From Apostichopus japonicus (Eukaryota > Echinodermata > Holothuroidea > Aspidochirotida > Stichopodidae), in assembly GCF_037975245.1 (NCBI RefSeq), contig NC_092567.1, positions 23,025,376-23,089,375 of the forward strand: a stretch of 64,000 nt of DNA. The letters are read 5' to 3'. Below, one piece after another: positions 23,210 to 36,101 of the stretch. How positions within the stretch are numbered: the stretch's first letter is position 1; each line of letters starts with the position of its first letter. The position numbers were made by a program, and so were the translations under genes. The notes under the pieces are model-generated. The model worked only from the letters and a program-made list of their open reading frames with translations. It did not search any database and was not told the DNA's origin.

Positions 23210-23468
23210 ATGCTATCTCGGAAAGATGAACGTTTGTGGAGGCTGAGAAGGATTTGCAATACATATCTATTACATGTACCTAAACCCTGCAAACACAGTC
23301 AGATTAAATGATGACTCCATGTGTTTATGTCTTTTTATTCTTCGTAGCATAGCACAGGGACAAAATAAGTCAACTAAAAATGAGGTTTTGAGGGCAGAAG
23401 AGGAAATTGAGTGGAATTTGGTTGACGGCAAGAGTAGATCAAAAAGGAAATGCATTTCCCTGAATTAA
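23210..23468 (+). CDS. Exons F+G, U6 copy
   Basis: Almost identical to the U5 copy in exon G (23353-23468, 116 nt, same peptide). Exon F has R4 instead of Q. Donor GTCAGA. Confidence 0.35.
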
Positions 23469-24669
23469 AGTGTACATTTCCTTTGCTCTCATCCTTAAAA
23501 CAACAAAAAACAAGAACATTTCCTATGGATATTTTGCTCATGTCAATTTTCTGTGGCAACAGAATTAAAAATTGAGTAATTTCACTAATTTATGGTAAAA
23601 ATTTTATTTTCCTTTAGACCCATTAAAGGAAATGAGAGTAAACTTATTGGTTTATTCTACATGTTGACTCACTTCTCACCCTTTGTGTCTTGAATATTGT
23701 GATAGTCTATGTTTGTGTACTGTTATTTAAAGTATACTTAATGTTTAACTTTCATTATCGTCTTTTCTCAATTGCCTATTTTACATTTTCTAAGAAGTCT
23801 TTTTTTTACCTTGTGAAAGATTGTTGTAACTTTGCCATTGATTCATCATTGGCTTCTGTCCTGCATGAATACTTGTCAATCAGTGATTGACCTGTACATT
23901 AGTGTTAGACTATCACAAACTATTAAGTACCCCCAAACACTCAAAATGAAAAATTTGGAATGGGCCTTCATCATTTTAAAGATACTGAAATAAAACAACC
24001 ATATTGTAAGGCCTATCATCCACTAGAAGGGGAGTTTTACTGGTCCAAACTTGGTATTGTATTCTCCAAGCCTAGATACATCTCTCCTGCAGTTTACATG
24101 TTGGTCATTCTTTGTCATTTTGCTCACATTAAGAAAACAACACTTTAAATTGTACAAAATTGTAACTTTTGTGGAAATTCACCTCAAAGTAATACAATAT
24201 TTACTAATAGTGAAGAGTAAGTTTTCTGCACCACCCTACAAATGAGATTTCTCTCTGACATTTTGAAGATCTACTCTCCAACTTGTAAATTTTTGTCTAT
24301 ATATATTTTTTTTTATGTTTTCTTTACTGGAGTGGGGAGGGGGGAGGTGCTCCCTTCTGTTTTACTTTGGTATATATTTGATTGATGCACTTCTACTGTG
24401 TAGTGTACCTTTGAGAATAAATACTTCTGTAAATGCAACTACAAGACAGCAAACCCATATGAAACACTGACAAAATGCTGTACTAAATATGATTAATGCA
24501 GAGCGTACACGGAAGTAGCTACTAGCTACCATGTGGTGATGTTGTATGATACTACTGTAGCATATTGTGTATTACTATTTGTATATATAGTTGTTCTACT
24601 CATTTAAATTAAACCACAGCACAATTCTGTCTGCATATGTTGATGTGATTGTGTATATCATAGGTGTGG

Positions 24670-27305
24670 CTTATTAAAGTCAACAGACACATATTTTCAA
24701 CTGTTCACATGTCAGGCCTAGAATTTTTACAAATTTAGCCACTTGCAACCAAAAATGCAAGTGCTTAAAGGAATTCTCTGGTGGAAGATTTTGATACATT
24801 GTCCTTGTAGTTATTATTTTTCTCTTTCTAACCATGTAAAAACTGTCCCCATTCCAAGGTTTCTTCTTGTAGAAATCTGGTTTTCAAATTCACAAGTTTC
24901 TCACCAAAAGTACCGTTTGTTCGAACACTTCAATACGGTGATTGACGTAGTGCTGGCAAATAGGCAAAACAGGCGACTTGAAGTTAGCACTCCCATTTCC
25001 GCAGCAATACACTCTCACGTGTACACGCACAGGTGATTGCCCATTATATATAACGTAGATATCGCGAGTTTATATCCTACTGTACCATGCCCAGTTGGTC
25101 TACGTATAGCATTGCATATAATATACTCTCACACTCAAACCACAGTTCATAAACTGTTCTTCGAAATCGCTGAAATATAATTCACGGATCAAATTTACAG
25201 TAAAAAGAAACTTGAAAAGTATTCGGAACACCGAAAGATGAAACTTGGCGGAATCAATGTCGGAGCAGAATGTAGTACCGGGAAGCGTAGGCTTCGCAGA
25301 ACTGTCTGATTGTAAACGTTAGAGTAGCCTACATGCGAACATTCTTCGCGTTGGAGCTGGATAGCGCGATGTATAAACAACAGAGTCCGCTGTTAAAACT
25401 TATCTTGTGTTACACAAAGACCACGAAACCACCAATCTACTACATATATGGCGGCTTAAGGGGTTTTTGAAAACATATCTAATTTATGAGAAATTTCACC
25501 GAAAATTAAGGAAGAAATTAATCTGTATACAAACACGGTTTTTGTTGTGGTTACTGTAGGTACTGTACGGAGCGTGGGTTATGTCGCAATCTGCATTAGC
25601 GTAGTTGACATCACGTTCTGTACTGTTCAAATCATATTGGAAGTGTCCATCCTTAACGATTAAAAAATCTTTTCTCTGTCAAACGCAATATTAGCGTTCT
25701 CATACTTTGACAACATGTTTGGAAAATTATTTATCATTTTTTAAGGTAACTTCTTTGGGCCACCAGACAATCCTTTTAAGAAATCTGCTGGCCCAAATCA
25801 AGTTCTTACTGGCATTTTCCTTCTTTACAACACACATCAGATACTGTACAGGCCATTGAGAGCAGCCCAATAATATTTGGATGCTGATTATGTGCAGTAA
25901 TGCAGGGATTGTGTTAGGTACGGGAATCATTCTCATTCTTTGTGTGACGATTTTAACAGACTTACCATGTGTCTAAGGTCATAATGTCTACTGGCAAAAA
26001 GATTCCTGTCTCTTTTCTAAACATTTCTTTCAAAAAGATGCTTTCCTGTTTTTTGGCATAACATTAGTCCTGTGGACAGGAGCATCAATCCCAACTGACA
26101 AGTAGGGGGGGGGGACATACATGACTGAACATGGATAAAACTGAAAGAGTGTATGCTAAGGGCACACCGTGAGCGCCTTGGAGCAAAGCCTGAAACTTAA
26201 ACAAGAAAAAGGAAACATTTTTAAACTTTGAATACAAGAATAAAATAGTCTTGTTATTCAGATGTCAACAAAATCTGTTCACACATATGGTATCATAACT
26301 ACATTTAAAAAGCCATGTTGGGTGGACAGGTGGAGTTATTTAAAACTTTAAAAATAAATAAAGTAAAGTATAACCTTCCAATCATTTTTTGTTACCCCTT
26401 TGCAGGCCTCCAGGCCAGAGACTCTTATACAGTGTACAGTTTTAGCCTTTAAAAGTGAACCAGTTTGTGTGTAGGAATTGATGTATAGATATATTCCACT
26501 TGGGGCTAATCTTGAGAGTAAAGCTGGAGTAGTGATACAGACATGTACAGAATCCTGGCAGGTGGGGTCGTGGGGGTCAAGTGAGATGAGGGTTCGTCTA
26601 GCCATGGCTTAGAGGTTGGAACCTTAACAAGTTTTACTGGGGAATTAAGTACAGTAGAAGTAGGCAATCTTTGAGATTTTAGGGTGTGACTAGGAGTAGT
26701 GAAGAGACCTTCAGAGAGGAAGGAATTAATCAATAAAAGCTAATACAGAGAGCAAGAGAAAATTTTCCTGTCTATTTTTTAATGTCATTCTCGGCCTCAA
26801 GAACATTGGGTATCTGAACACATTCACGTTATCTCTCCTAACTTGAATCTTCCAATGAAACATTAATCACTACTTACTGTATCTCATAGCACAATGTTTA
26901 AGCTCAATTTATGAGATACACAAGTCATTATGAGCCTAATCGGCCTAGAGCCTACAAGAGTCAGTCACTAAATGGTGAGTGGGGGTGGGGGGGGGGAGAG
27001 GTTGGCATTTGATATTGTCTCTCATCCTTCAGAAAGTGAGGGGACATGTTCCCCTGTGTCCCCAATGATTGATGCCCCTGCCTGTGGAAGATTTGTAATA
27101 TCTATACCATGTAGTATTTCTTACTTAATTTCAGTTCAAACACCAACACTTGATCATCTAGGGTTACAAGGCTTTTAGTTTTGCAGATGTAACTTGGCCT
27201 TACTCTTTTCCATTTAATAATCTGGGCAAAAGTTTCTTGTTAGAAAGTTGTTCCTGTGAAACCAAAGATCATCTGTGGCAATCCTTCATTAAATTGAAGT
27301 AAAAA
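24670..27305 (+). repeat. Segment L, copy 2 (complete)
   Basis: Collinear with copy 1. It holds the 97-codon plus-strand ORF (24743-25036) and minus-strand ORFs (26348-26605, 26506-26733). The minus-strand frame in the NIAFDREK region is shifted here by a one-base insertion in an A-run. Confidence 0.8.
26506..26733 (-). CDS. Minus-strand exon-like ORF in segment L (75 codons)
   Basis: A pyrimidine-rich CCTTCCTCTCTGAAG acceptor-like stretch lies inside the ORF start. The downstream peptide is Ser/Pro/Thr-rich (TPSHTLKSQRLPTSTVLNSP, then VKLVKVP). The frame is kept in copy 1 (16823-17050) with several residue changes. In copy 3 this part is mostly lost with the truncation. An overlapping frame beginning MARRTLISLDPHDPTCQ is also open, so the true frame is uncertain. 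Confidence 0.25.
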   Translation of the reverse strand: MINSFLSEGLFTTPSHTLKSQRLPTSTVLNSPVKLVKVPTSKPWLDEPSSHLTPTTPPARILYMSVSLLQLYSQD

Positions 27306-27434
27306 TCCACACTCACCCCTCAATCCCAACACCTAAAAAATCCCCAAAACACAAGTTGAAACCAAAAGAGGTCATGTCACGTTTCTAGAAATATCACCCT
27401 CTCCCTTTTAGATGCAATTTGTGCCAAGCAGTGA

Positions 27435-27673
27435 CTACACATGTAGCACTGGTATAAAAGAACAATACCCCACAAACTAACAACGAAAATATGATATGAA
27501 CGAAGCGAAGAATGGAAAGGAGAATTCGGAGAAACTTGAAGAAGAATACAAGCGAAAATCGTTAATGTTGGAGATTGGAAACACAAAGCAAGATCTGACT
27601 TAAAATAACATGTAACCTACGTCCCTGGACAAATGTCTCATTCCCGCTTTCACACAACGATTTTGGCGCCAAA
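27435..27673 (+). promoter_or_regulatory. U7 promoter-like module
   Basis: CACATG E-box, TATAAAAG at 27453-27460, perfect E2F palindrome at 27662-27673. Confidence 0.5.
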
Positions 27674-27834
27674 ATGGTATTTACTTCCGCCTGTGTGTAT
27701 GTACTGGTAATAAGAATTGATAACAAAGGATTACAGGTGTGTGTCTGTGTTGGACCTTGCAAAAATCCGCAGACACACTTGGTTATCAAACTACCACTTT
27801 CACAGAGGAAACTATCTCATCAATATCGACAAAC

Positions 27835-28077
27835 ATGGGACGAAAAAAATGGAAAAAGTTAAAGAAGTCAAAGAGAAGAAATCGCCAGTTGGTGAGTAAA
27901 CCTTTACTGTATAAACAGAGATCTGTTCAGCTGAGTTACAGCGTTCTTGTAACAGGCGATCAGCTCGCATTCAGACAGGAAAGAGGCATAGCTTGCATCT
28001 TGTTTATTACTACTACATACACGTTTGCAGATATCCAGATATTTCCGAGGTCAAATGGTGAGACTATTAACATGTAA
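27835..28077 (+). CDS. Basic peptide exon, U7 copy
   Basis: The basic stretch and donor are intact. A one-base insertion just after the TTTGCAG acceptor and a one-base loss about 30 bases later cancel each other. The end of the frame therefore reads through about ten altered residues and rejoins ...TINM. Confidence 0.35.
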   Translation: MGRKKWKKLKKSKRRNRQLVSKPLLYKQRSVQLSYSVLVTGDQLAFRQERGIACILFITTTYTFADIQIFPRSNGETINM

Positions 28078-29537
28078 ACTGTCTTAAAGAAAAATGTCAG
28101 CAATTCTCAATAGAGAGAAGAATTGTTGGCTGACTGGCTAATAGTGGAAGCCTCAAAGGTAATGAAGGCTCCAGGGCCATGAAGGCAACAAGGCCCAGGG
28201 CTTCACTCATGTAAAAGTGGAATCGTTAAGTAAAACGAAAATGTCAATATTAATCATATTTGACACCCTTTGTCATGACTTAAAGAATACATGGAGCTGT
28301 ATCATGACAAATATTGTGTTCTCAAGACTCAAGTTATATATGTGTACCTAGGATTTCTGAATCATGTTACAGCAACATATCAAACAATCAGACCAATTTA
28401 CCACTACAAACTCTTCAAAGATATTCCCTTAAGAATTATTTCAGCAAAACAAATAAATGTTGATAAGCTACAGAAGGACAGCAACTGTGAGCAAAAGTCC
28501 ATAACTAGAAACACTTGACTAAATCGACTTGCACTTTTCTACCATGTTCATGTGTGACAGTAGAAGCATAGTGCATTATTATGAAAAACATATAAATCTA
28601 GAAAAAGCCCAGGAATGCTACTGTAATGTTCACCCAGTGCTTTTGGATACACAAAATCCTTTTTCATTTACCAGAAGGTGCAAACACAAGACCATGGCCT
28701 ACCTATATTATATATATATATATATTATGCATTAGAAAGTAACACCCTTAATAACATCCTAACTATGATTTTGAATCACACTTGTTTTGATGAAGCGCTG
28801 TTACTAATAATACACCTGCCGCTGCAAAGAGCTTGCTGGTTGCGACACAACAATCGGGGAGTTCCCTCGTTGCGGAAACTATGAGGTAATTAGGAGACCA
28901 CCTCATTGTGTAGTATTGTTAGTCAATCACGTTAAATGGACGCAAAGTAGGTATAGTCTTCAAGCGAAAAATATAAGTTAAGCTCAGTAATAGTAACTCC
29001 CAAAGTTGTAGTTCTCTCAAAACTGCAACTTTTTTTTGCAGAAAAAAATTATCCAATGCAAGTGCATCCAGAAACAGGTCAAGCCATGGGGACAATTATG
29101 TCACAAGGCACCCCTTTTTTCTGAAGTCTTCAAGTTTCTTTCAATATTCTTTGTCCCAGATTTTCTTGTGTCACCTTATTGCCTAGGACTCCTCACCCCC
29201 CCCCCCCCCCCTTTACTCTTCCTTTGACTGCATATTCTGACCTTCCTCTGGTCAGGCCTTTCTAGATCCAAATAGACAAAAGATATTGTGAAATTATTCT
29301 ATCAGAGCCAAAAAGTTTTATAACAACTACCACAAACGTGTTAATTTCCTTTCAGATTAAACACAAACAGTTTAGATATGATTAGAAGGATTTAAGCTGT
29401 AACATTACATGAACTTACTCAACTGGATGTAAGAATCTGGCCAATTGTTGATAGAAAGTCACACTTTAATTGCTTAAAAATCTAATAAATCACTCAATAA
29501 TATTAAAGGATAACTCAAGGCCCTAAGAACTGCTAAA

Positions 29538-29796
29538 ATGCTATCTCGGAAAGATGAACGTTTGTGGAGGCTGGGAAGGATTTGCAATACATATCTATTA
29601 CATGTACCTAAACCCTGCAAACACAGTCAGATTAAATGATGACTCCATGTGTTTATGTCTTTTTATTCTTCATAGCATAGCACAGGGACAAAATAGGTTA
29701 ACTAAAAATGAAGTTTTGAGGGCAGAAGAGGAAATTGAGTGGAATTTGGTTGATGGCAAGAGTAGATCAAAAAGGAAATGCATTTCCCTGAATTAA
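29538..29796 (+). CDS. Exons F+G, U7 copy
   Basis: Exon F reads MLSRKDERLWRLGRICNTY and exon G (29681-29796) is 116 nt with two changes (K to R and S to L near its start). Donor GTCAGA. Confidence 0.35.
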
Positions 29797-31094
29797 AGTG
29801 TACATTTCCTTTGCTCTCATCCTTAAAACAACAAAAAAGCAAGAACATTTCCTATGGATATCTCCTCATGTCAAATTTCTGTGGGAACAGAATTAAAAAT
29901 TGAGTAATTTCACTAATTTGTAATGAAAATTTTATATTCACTTCAGACCCATAAAAGGAAATAAGAGTGAACTTATTGGGATATTCTACATGTTGACTCA
30001 CTTCTCACCCTTTTTGTCTTGAATATTATGATAGCCTTTGTTTCTGTACTGTTATTTAACGTATACTTAATGTTTAACTTTCATTATCATCTTTTCGCAA
30101 TTGCCCATTTTACATTTTCCAAGAAGTCTTTTTTTTTACCTTGTGAAAGATTGTTGTAACTTTGCCATTGATTCATCATTGGCTTCTGTCCGGCATGAAT
30201 ACTTATCAATCAGTGATTGCCCTGTATATAAGTGTTAGACTATCACAGACTTAATTTGTCCACAATTTTTAAACTATTAAGTACCCCAAATACTTAAAAT
30301 GAAACATTTGGAATGGGCCTTCATCATTTTAAAGATACTGAAATAAAACAACCATATTGTAAGGCCTATCATCCACTAGAAAGGGAGTTTTACTGGTCCA
30401 AACTTGGTATTGTATTCTCCAAGCCTACACATCTCTCTTGCAGTTTACATGTTGGTCATTCTTTTTCATTTTGCTCACATTAAGAAAACAACACTTTAAA
30501 TTGTCACAAAATTGTAACTTTTGTGGAAATTCACCTCAAAGTAATACAATATTTACTAATAGTGAAGAGTAAGTTTTCTGCACCACCCTACAAATGAGAT
30601 TTCTCTCTGACATTTTGAAGATCTACTCTCCAACTTGTAAATTTTTGTCTATATATATTTTTTTTTATGTTTTCTTTATTGGAGTGGGGAGGGGGGAGGT
30701 GCTCCCTTCTGTTTTACTTTGGTATATATTTGATTGATGCACTTCTACTGTGTAGTGTACCTTTGAGAATAAATACTTCTGTAAATGCAACTACAAGACA
30801 GCAAACCCATATGAAACACTGACAAAATGCTGTACTAGGTATGATTAATGCAGAGCGTACACGGAAGTAGCTACTAGCTACCATGTGGTGATGTTGTATG
30901 ATACTACTCTAGCATATTGTGTATTACTATTTGTATATATAGTTGTTTAACTCATTTAAATTAAACCACAGCATAATTCTGTCTGCATATGTTGAAGTGA
31001 TTTTGTATATCATAGGTGTGGCTTATTAAAGTCAACAGACACATATTTTCAACTGTTCACCTGTCAGGCCTAGAATTTTTACAAATTTAGCCAC

Positions 31095-31388
31095 TTGCAA
31101 CAAAAAATGCAAGTGCTTAAAGGAATTGTCTGGTGGAAGATTTTGATACATTGTCCTTGTAGTTATTATTTTTCTCTTTCTAACCATGTAAAAATTGTCC
31201 CCATTCGAAGGTTTCTTCTTGTAGAAATCTGGTTTTCAAATTCACAAGTTTCTCACCAAAAGTACCGTTTGTTCGAACACTTCAATATGGTGATTGACGT
31301 AGTGCTGGCAAATAGGCAAAACAGGCGACTTGAAGTTAGCACTCCCATTTCCGCAGCAATACACTCTCACGTGTACACGCACAGGTGA
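31095..31388 (+). CDS. 97-codon ORF in segment L (copy 3)
   Basis: Parallel ORFs: 24743-25036 (97 codons) and 15112-15357 (81 codons, start lost). The most protein-like part follows a TTCTTCTTGTAG acceptor-like site. It reads IWFSNSQVSHQKYRLFEHF, continues to LANRQNRRLEVSTPISAA, and ends HVYTHR next to CACAG|GTGATT, a usable donor. It may therefore be an internal exon of about 160 nt. The family is not recognised. Confidence 0.3.
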   Translation: MQQKMQVLKGIVWWKILIHCPCSYYFSLSNHVKIVPIRRFLLVEIWFSNSQVSHQKYRLFEHFNMVIDVVLANRQNRRLEVSTPISAAIHSHVYTHR

Positions 31389-31848
31389 TTGCCCATTATA
31401 TATAACGTAGATATCGCGAGTTTATATCCTACTGTACCATGCCCAGTTGGTATACGAATAGCATTGCATATAATATACTCTCACACTCAAACCACAGTTC
31501 ATAAACTGTTCTTCGAAATCGCTGAAATATAATTCACGGATCAAATTTACAGTAAAAAGAAACTTGAAAAGTATTCGGAACACCGAAAGATGAAACTTGG
31601 CGGAATCAATGTCCGAGCAGTATGTAGTGCCGGGAAGCATAGGCTTCGCAGAACTGTCTGATTGTAAACGTTAGAGTAGCCTACATGCGAACATTCTTCG
31701 CGTTGGAGCTGGATAGCGCGATGTATAAACAACAAAGAGTCTGCTGTTAAAACTTATCTTGTGTTACACAAAGACCACGAAACCACCAATCTACTACATA
31801 TATGGCGGCTTATGGGGTTTTGAAAACATATCTAATTTATAAGAAATT

Positions 31849-32088
31849 TCACTGAAAATTAAGGAAGAAATTAATCTGTATACAAACACGGTTTTTGTTG
31901 TGGTTACTGTAGGTACTGTACGGAGCGTGGGTTATGTCGCAATCTGCATTAGCGTAGTTGACATCACGTTCTGTACTGTTCAAATCATATTGGAAGTGAC
32001 CATCCTTAACGATTAAAATCTTTTCTCTGTCAAACGCAATATTAGCGTTCTCATACTTTGACAACATGTTTGGAAAATTATTTATCAT
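31849..32088 (-). CDS. 79-codon minus-strand ORF in segment L (copy 3)
   Basis: The minus strand reads MINNFPNMLSKYENANIAFD and on through EKILIVKDGHFQYDLNSTE, a composition more like coding than noncoding DNA. A GTATACAG acceptor-like or exon-end site lies near its C-terminal end. In copies 1 and 2 the frame is broken by indels near AAAATC, leaving 68 codons at 15819-16025. It could be an exon of a gene captured with L. Unknown family. Confidence 0.25.
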   Translation of the reverse strand: MINNFPNMLSKYENANIAFDREKILIVKDGHFQYDLNSTERDVNYANADCDITHAPYSTYSNHNKNRVCIQINFFLNFQ

Positions 32089-33744
32089 TTTTTAAGATAA
32101 CTTCTTTGGGCCACCAGACAATCCTTTTAAGAAATCTGCTGGCCCAAATCAAGTTCTTACTGGCATTTTCCTTCTTTACAACACACATCAGATACTGTAC
32201 AGGCCATTGAGAGCAGCCCAATAGTATTTGGATGCTAATTATAAGCATTAACAGAGGGCTTGTGTTAGGTAAGGATATCATTCTCATTCTTTGTGTGACG
32301 ATTTTAACAGACTTACCATGTGTCTAAGGTCATAATGTCTACTGGCAGAAAGTTCCCTGTCTCTTTTCTAAACAATTCTCTCAAAAACATGCTTTCCTGT
32401 TTTGGCATAACATTAGTCCTGTGGACAGGGCATCAATCCCAACTGACAAGTAGGGGGGGGGGGGACATAAATGACTGAACATGGATAAAACTGAAGGAGT
32501 GCGTGCTAAGGGCACACCGCGAGCGCCTTGGAGCAAAGCCTGAAACTTAAAAAAGAAAAAGGAAACATTTTTAAACTTTGAATACAAGAATAAAATAGTC
32601 TTGTTATGCAGATGTCAACAACATCTGTTCACACATATGGTATCATAAGTACACTTAAAAAGCCATGTTGGGTGGACAGGTGGAGTTATTTAAAACTTTA
32701 AAAATAAATAAAGTAAAGTATAATCTTCCAATCATTTTTTGTTACCCCTTTGCAGGCCTCCAGGCCAGAGACTCTTATACAGTGTACAGTTTTAGCCTTT
32801 AAAAGTGAACCAGTTTGTGTGTAGGAATTGGTGTATAGATACATTCCACTTGGGGCTAATCTTGAGAGTAAAGCTGGAGTAGTGCTACAGACATGTACAG
32901 AATCCTGGCAGGTGGGGTCGTGGGGGTCAAGTGAGATGAGGGTTCGTCTAGCCATGGCTTAGAGGTTGGAACCTTAACCTTGGAACCTACCCGAAAGGGA
33001 GTTTTACTGGCCCAAACCTGGTGTTGTATTCTCTAAACCTACACATCTCTCCTGCAGTTTACATCTTGGTCATTCTTTGATCTTTTGCACCCAAAAAAAA
33101 AAAACACTTTAAATTGTCACAAAATTGTAACTTTTGTGGAAATTTAACCTCAAGTTACCAATAGTTACTACTAGTTAAGAGTAAGTTATCGGCATAGTCC
33201 TAAACTGAGATTTCTCTCTGATATTTTGAAGATCTACTCTCCAACTTGTAAAGTTTGTTTATTTTATGTTGTTTGTTTTTTAGGGGGGGGGGGGGTGAAG
33301 CTCCCTTCTGTTGACTTTGGTATATATTTGATTGATGCATTTCTACTGTGCAGTGTACCTTTTGAGTATAAATATTTCTGTAAATGCAATTCCAAGAAAA
33401 TAACCCTTGTGAATCACTGACAAAATTCTGTACTAAGTATTATTAATACAGAGCGTACACGGCACGGAAGTAGCTAGTAGCTACCATGTGGTAATGTTGT
33501 ATTATACTAGCATATTAAAGTGTTACTATTACTATGTATATAGTTGTTTGACTCATTTAAACCACAGCATAATTCTGTCCACATAGGTTGATGTGATTTC
33601 GTTTATCATAATTGTGGTAAAGAAACACACTCACCCCTCAATCCCAACACCCAAAAAGAAACAAGTTGAAACCAAGGAAGGTTATTTCACGTTTCTAGAA
33701 ATATCGCCCTCTCCCTTTTAGATGCAATTCGTGCCAAGCAGTGA

Positions 33745-33972
33745 CTACACATGTAGCACTGGTATAAACGAACAATACTCCACAAACTAGCAACGAAAAT
33801 ATGATATGAACGAAGGGAAGAATGGAAAGGAGAATTCGGAGAAACTTGAAGCAGAATACAAGCGAAAATCGTCAATGTTGGTGATTGGAAACACAAAACA
33901 AGATTTGACTTAAAATAACATGTAACCTATGTCACTCTCATGACCTCTGTCAACAACGATTTTGGCGCCAAA
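33745..33972 (+). promoter_or_regulatory. U8 promoter-like module
   Basis: CACATG E-box, weakened TATAAAC at 33763, perfect E2F palindrome at 33961-33972. Confidence 0.45.
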
Positions 33973-34132
33973 ATGGTATTTACTTCCGCCTGTGTATATG
34001 TACTGGTAATAAGAATTGATAACAAAGGCTTACAGGTGTGTGTCTGTGTTGGACCTTGCAAAAATCCGCAGACACACTTGGTTATCAAACTACCACTTTC
34101 ACAGAGGAAACATTTCTTCAAAATCAACAAAG

Positions 34133-34411
34133 ATGGGACGAAAAAAATGGAAAAAGTTAAAGAAGTCAAAGAGAAGAAATCGCCAGTTGGTGAGTAAACC
34201 TTTACTGTATAAACAGAGATCTGTTCAGCTGAGTTACAGCGTTCTTGTAACAGGCGATCAGCTCGCATTCAGACAGGAAAGAGGCAAAGCTTGCATCTTG
34301 TTTATTACTACTACAAACACGTTTGCAGATTCCAGATATTTCCGAGGTCAAATGGTGAAGACTATTAACATGTTAACTGTCTTAAAGAAAACTGTCAGCG
34401 ATTCTCAATAG
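34133..34411 (+). CDS. Basic peptide exon, U8 copy
   Basis: Basic stretch as U1, 92-codon unspliced frame. A second overlapping frame starts at 33940 and runs 85 codons through the E2F/ETS block to the same donor, reading ...KVKEVKEKKSPV in place of the basic peptide. Spliced at phase 1 to the TTTGCAG acceptor, that frame also stays open (SRYFRGQMVKTINM). Which frame is used cannot be told from sequence. Confidence 0.35.
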   Translation: MGRKKWKKLKKSKRRNRQLVSKPLLYKQRSVQLSYSVLVTGDQLAFRQERGKACILFITTTNTFADSRYFRGQMVKTINMLTVLKKTVSDSQ

Positions 34412-35985
34412 AGAGAAGAATTGTCACCAGACTGGATGATGGTGGAAGCCTTAAAAGGTAATGAAGGTTCCAGGGCCATGAAGGCCACAAGGCCCAGGGC
34501 TTCACTCATGTAAAAGTGGAATCGTTAAGTAAATCTAAAATGTCAATATTAATCATATTTGACACCCTATGTCATGACTAAAAGAATTCCTGGAACTGTG
34601 TCATAACTAATCTTTTGTTCTCAAGACTCATGTTACATATGTGTACCTAGGATTTCTGAATCATGTTACAGCAACATATCGAACAAGCAGACCAATTTAC
34701 CACTACAGATTCTTAAATGATATCCCCTTAAGATTTATTTCAGCAAAACAGATAAATGTTGATAAGCTACAGAAGGACAGCAACTGTGAGCAAAAGTCCA
34801 TTACTAGAAACACTTGACTAAATGGACTTGCACTTATCATGTTCATCTATGACAGTAGAAGCATAGTGCATTATTTGGACAAAATAATATAATCAAAGAA
34901 GTCCAGGAATGTTACTGTAATGTTCACCCAGTGTGGGTTACTTTTTAGTACACAAAATTCCTTTCCATTTACCAGACGGAATGCAAACACAGGATTATGG
35001 CCTACCTATATTATGCATTACAAAGCAATGCCTTTAGTAACATCCTACCTTGATATTGAATCACACTTGTTTTGATGGAGCGCTGTTACTATTAATAAAC
35101 CTGCGGCTGCAAACAGCTTGATGGTTGCGACACAACAATCGGGGAGTTCCCCGATTGAGGTAATTACGAGGTCATTAAGAGACCACCTCGTTTTGCAGTA
35201 TTGTTAGTCAATCACGTAAAATTGACGCAAAGTAAGTTTATTCTTGAAGCGAAAAATATTAGTTAAGCTCAGTAAGAGTAATTACTGAACTTGTCGTTGT
35301 CTCAAAACCGCTACTTTTTTTTGCAGCATAAAATTTATCCAATGCAAGGGCATCCAGAACAAGATCAGGCCATGGGGACAATCTGTCAATAGGCATCCCT
35401 TTTTTCTCAAGTCTTCATATTTCCTTAATTATTCTTTATCCCACATTTTTTTGTGTCCCCTAATTGACCAGGACTCCACAACCCTCCCTTCCCCCCCCCC
35501 TTACCCCTTACTCCTCCCCATACTGCATATCCTTACCTCCCTCTGGTCATTCCTTTCTAGATCCAAATAGACAAGAACACAACATGTATTGTGAGATTAT
35601 TCTATCAGAGTCAAAACAGTTTTATAACAGCTACCACAAACTTGTTATTCTCCTTTCAGATTAAAAACAAACAGTTTAGATATGATTAGAAGGATTTAAG
35701 CTGTAACACGATATGAACTTACTCAACTGGATGTAAGAATCTGGCCAATTGTTGATAGAAAGTCACGCTTTAATTGCTTAAAAATCTAATAAATCACTCT
35801 ATAGCAATAAAGGATAACTCGATGCCCTAAGAACTGCTACAATGCTATCTCGGAAAGATGAACGTTTGTGGAGGCTGTGAAATATTTGCAATACATTTCT
35901 GTTATATGTACCTAAAGCCTGCAAACACAGTAAGATTAAATGATGACTCCATGTTTTTATGACTTTTATTCTTGGTGTATCATAG

Positions 35986-36101
35986 CACAAGGAACAGATA
36001 AGTCAACTAGAAATGAGGTTTTCAGGTCAGAAGAAGAAATTGAGTGGAATTTGGTTAATTTCAAGAGAAGATCAAAAAGGAAATGCATTTCCCTGAATTA
36101 A
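35986..36101 (+). CDS. Exon G, U8 copy
   Basis: 116 nt and open, with the variant NFKRRSKRKC. Donor GTAAGA and acceptor CATAG are both intact here, but the usual exon F frame has a TGA after MLSRKDERLWRL. Confidence 0.3.

Larger units (their letters stand above)
21062..27369 (+). repeat. Unit U6 (about 6.31 kb, carries segment L)
   Basis: Full body plus G-rich block (about 24331-24347) plus a complete segment L (24670-27305). E-box, TATA and E2F sites are intact. The basic exon has one conservative change (K to R at codon 5). Confidence 0.85.
31022..32977 (+). repeat. Segment L, copy 3 (3' truncated)
   Basis: Collinear with copies 1 and 2 up to the GGTTGGAACCTTAACC stretch, where it is cut and joined to a second unit tail. 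It lacks roughly the last 650 bp. Confidence 0.8.
27370..33679 (+). repeat. Unit U7 (about 6.31 kb, L truncated and fused to a second tail)
   Basis: The full body is followed by the G-rich block, then segment L (31022 to about 32977), which is cut off. It joins directly to a second G-run tail beginning near 32978, with a short repeat TTGGAACCT at the join. The unit therefore has two tails in series. Its total length equals that of U6 to within a few bases, apparently by coincidence of a different structure. Confidence 0.85.

Noticed and set aside
33927-34268. Minus-strand ORF of 113 codons across the promoter/basic exon block (also 21309-21650)
   Set aside because: It lies antisense to the better supported splice donor and basic exon, has no splice signals of its own, and is broken in other units.
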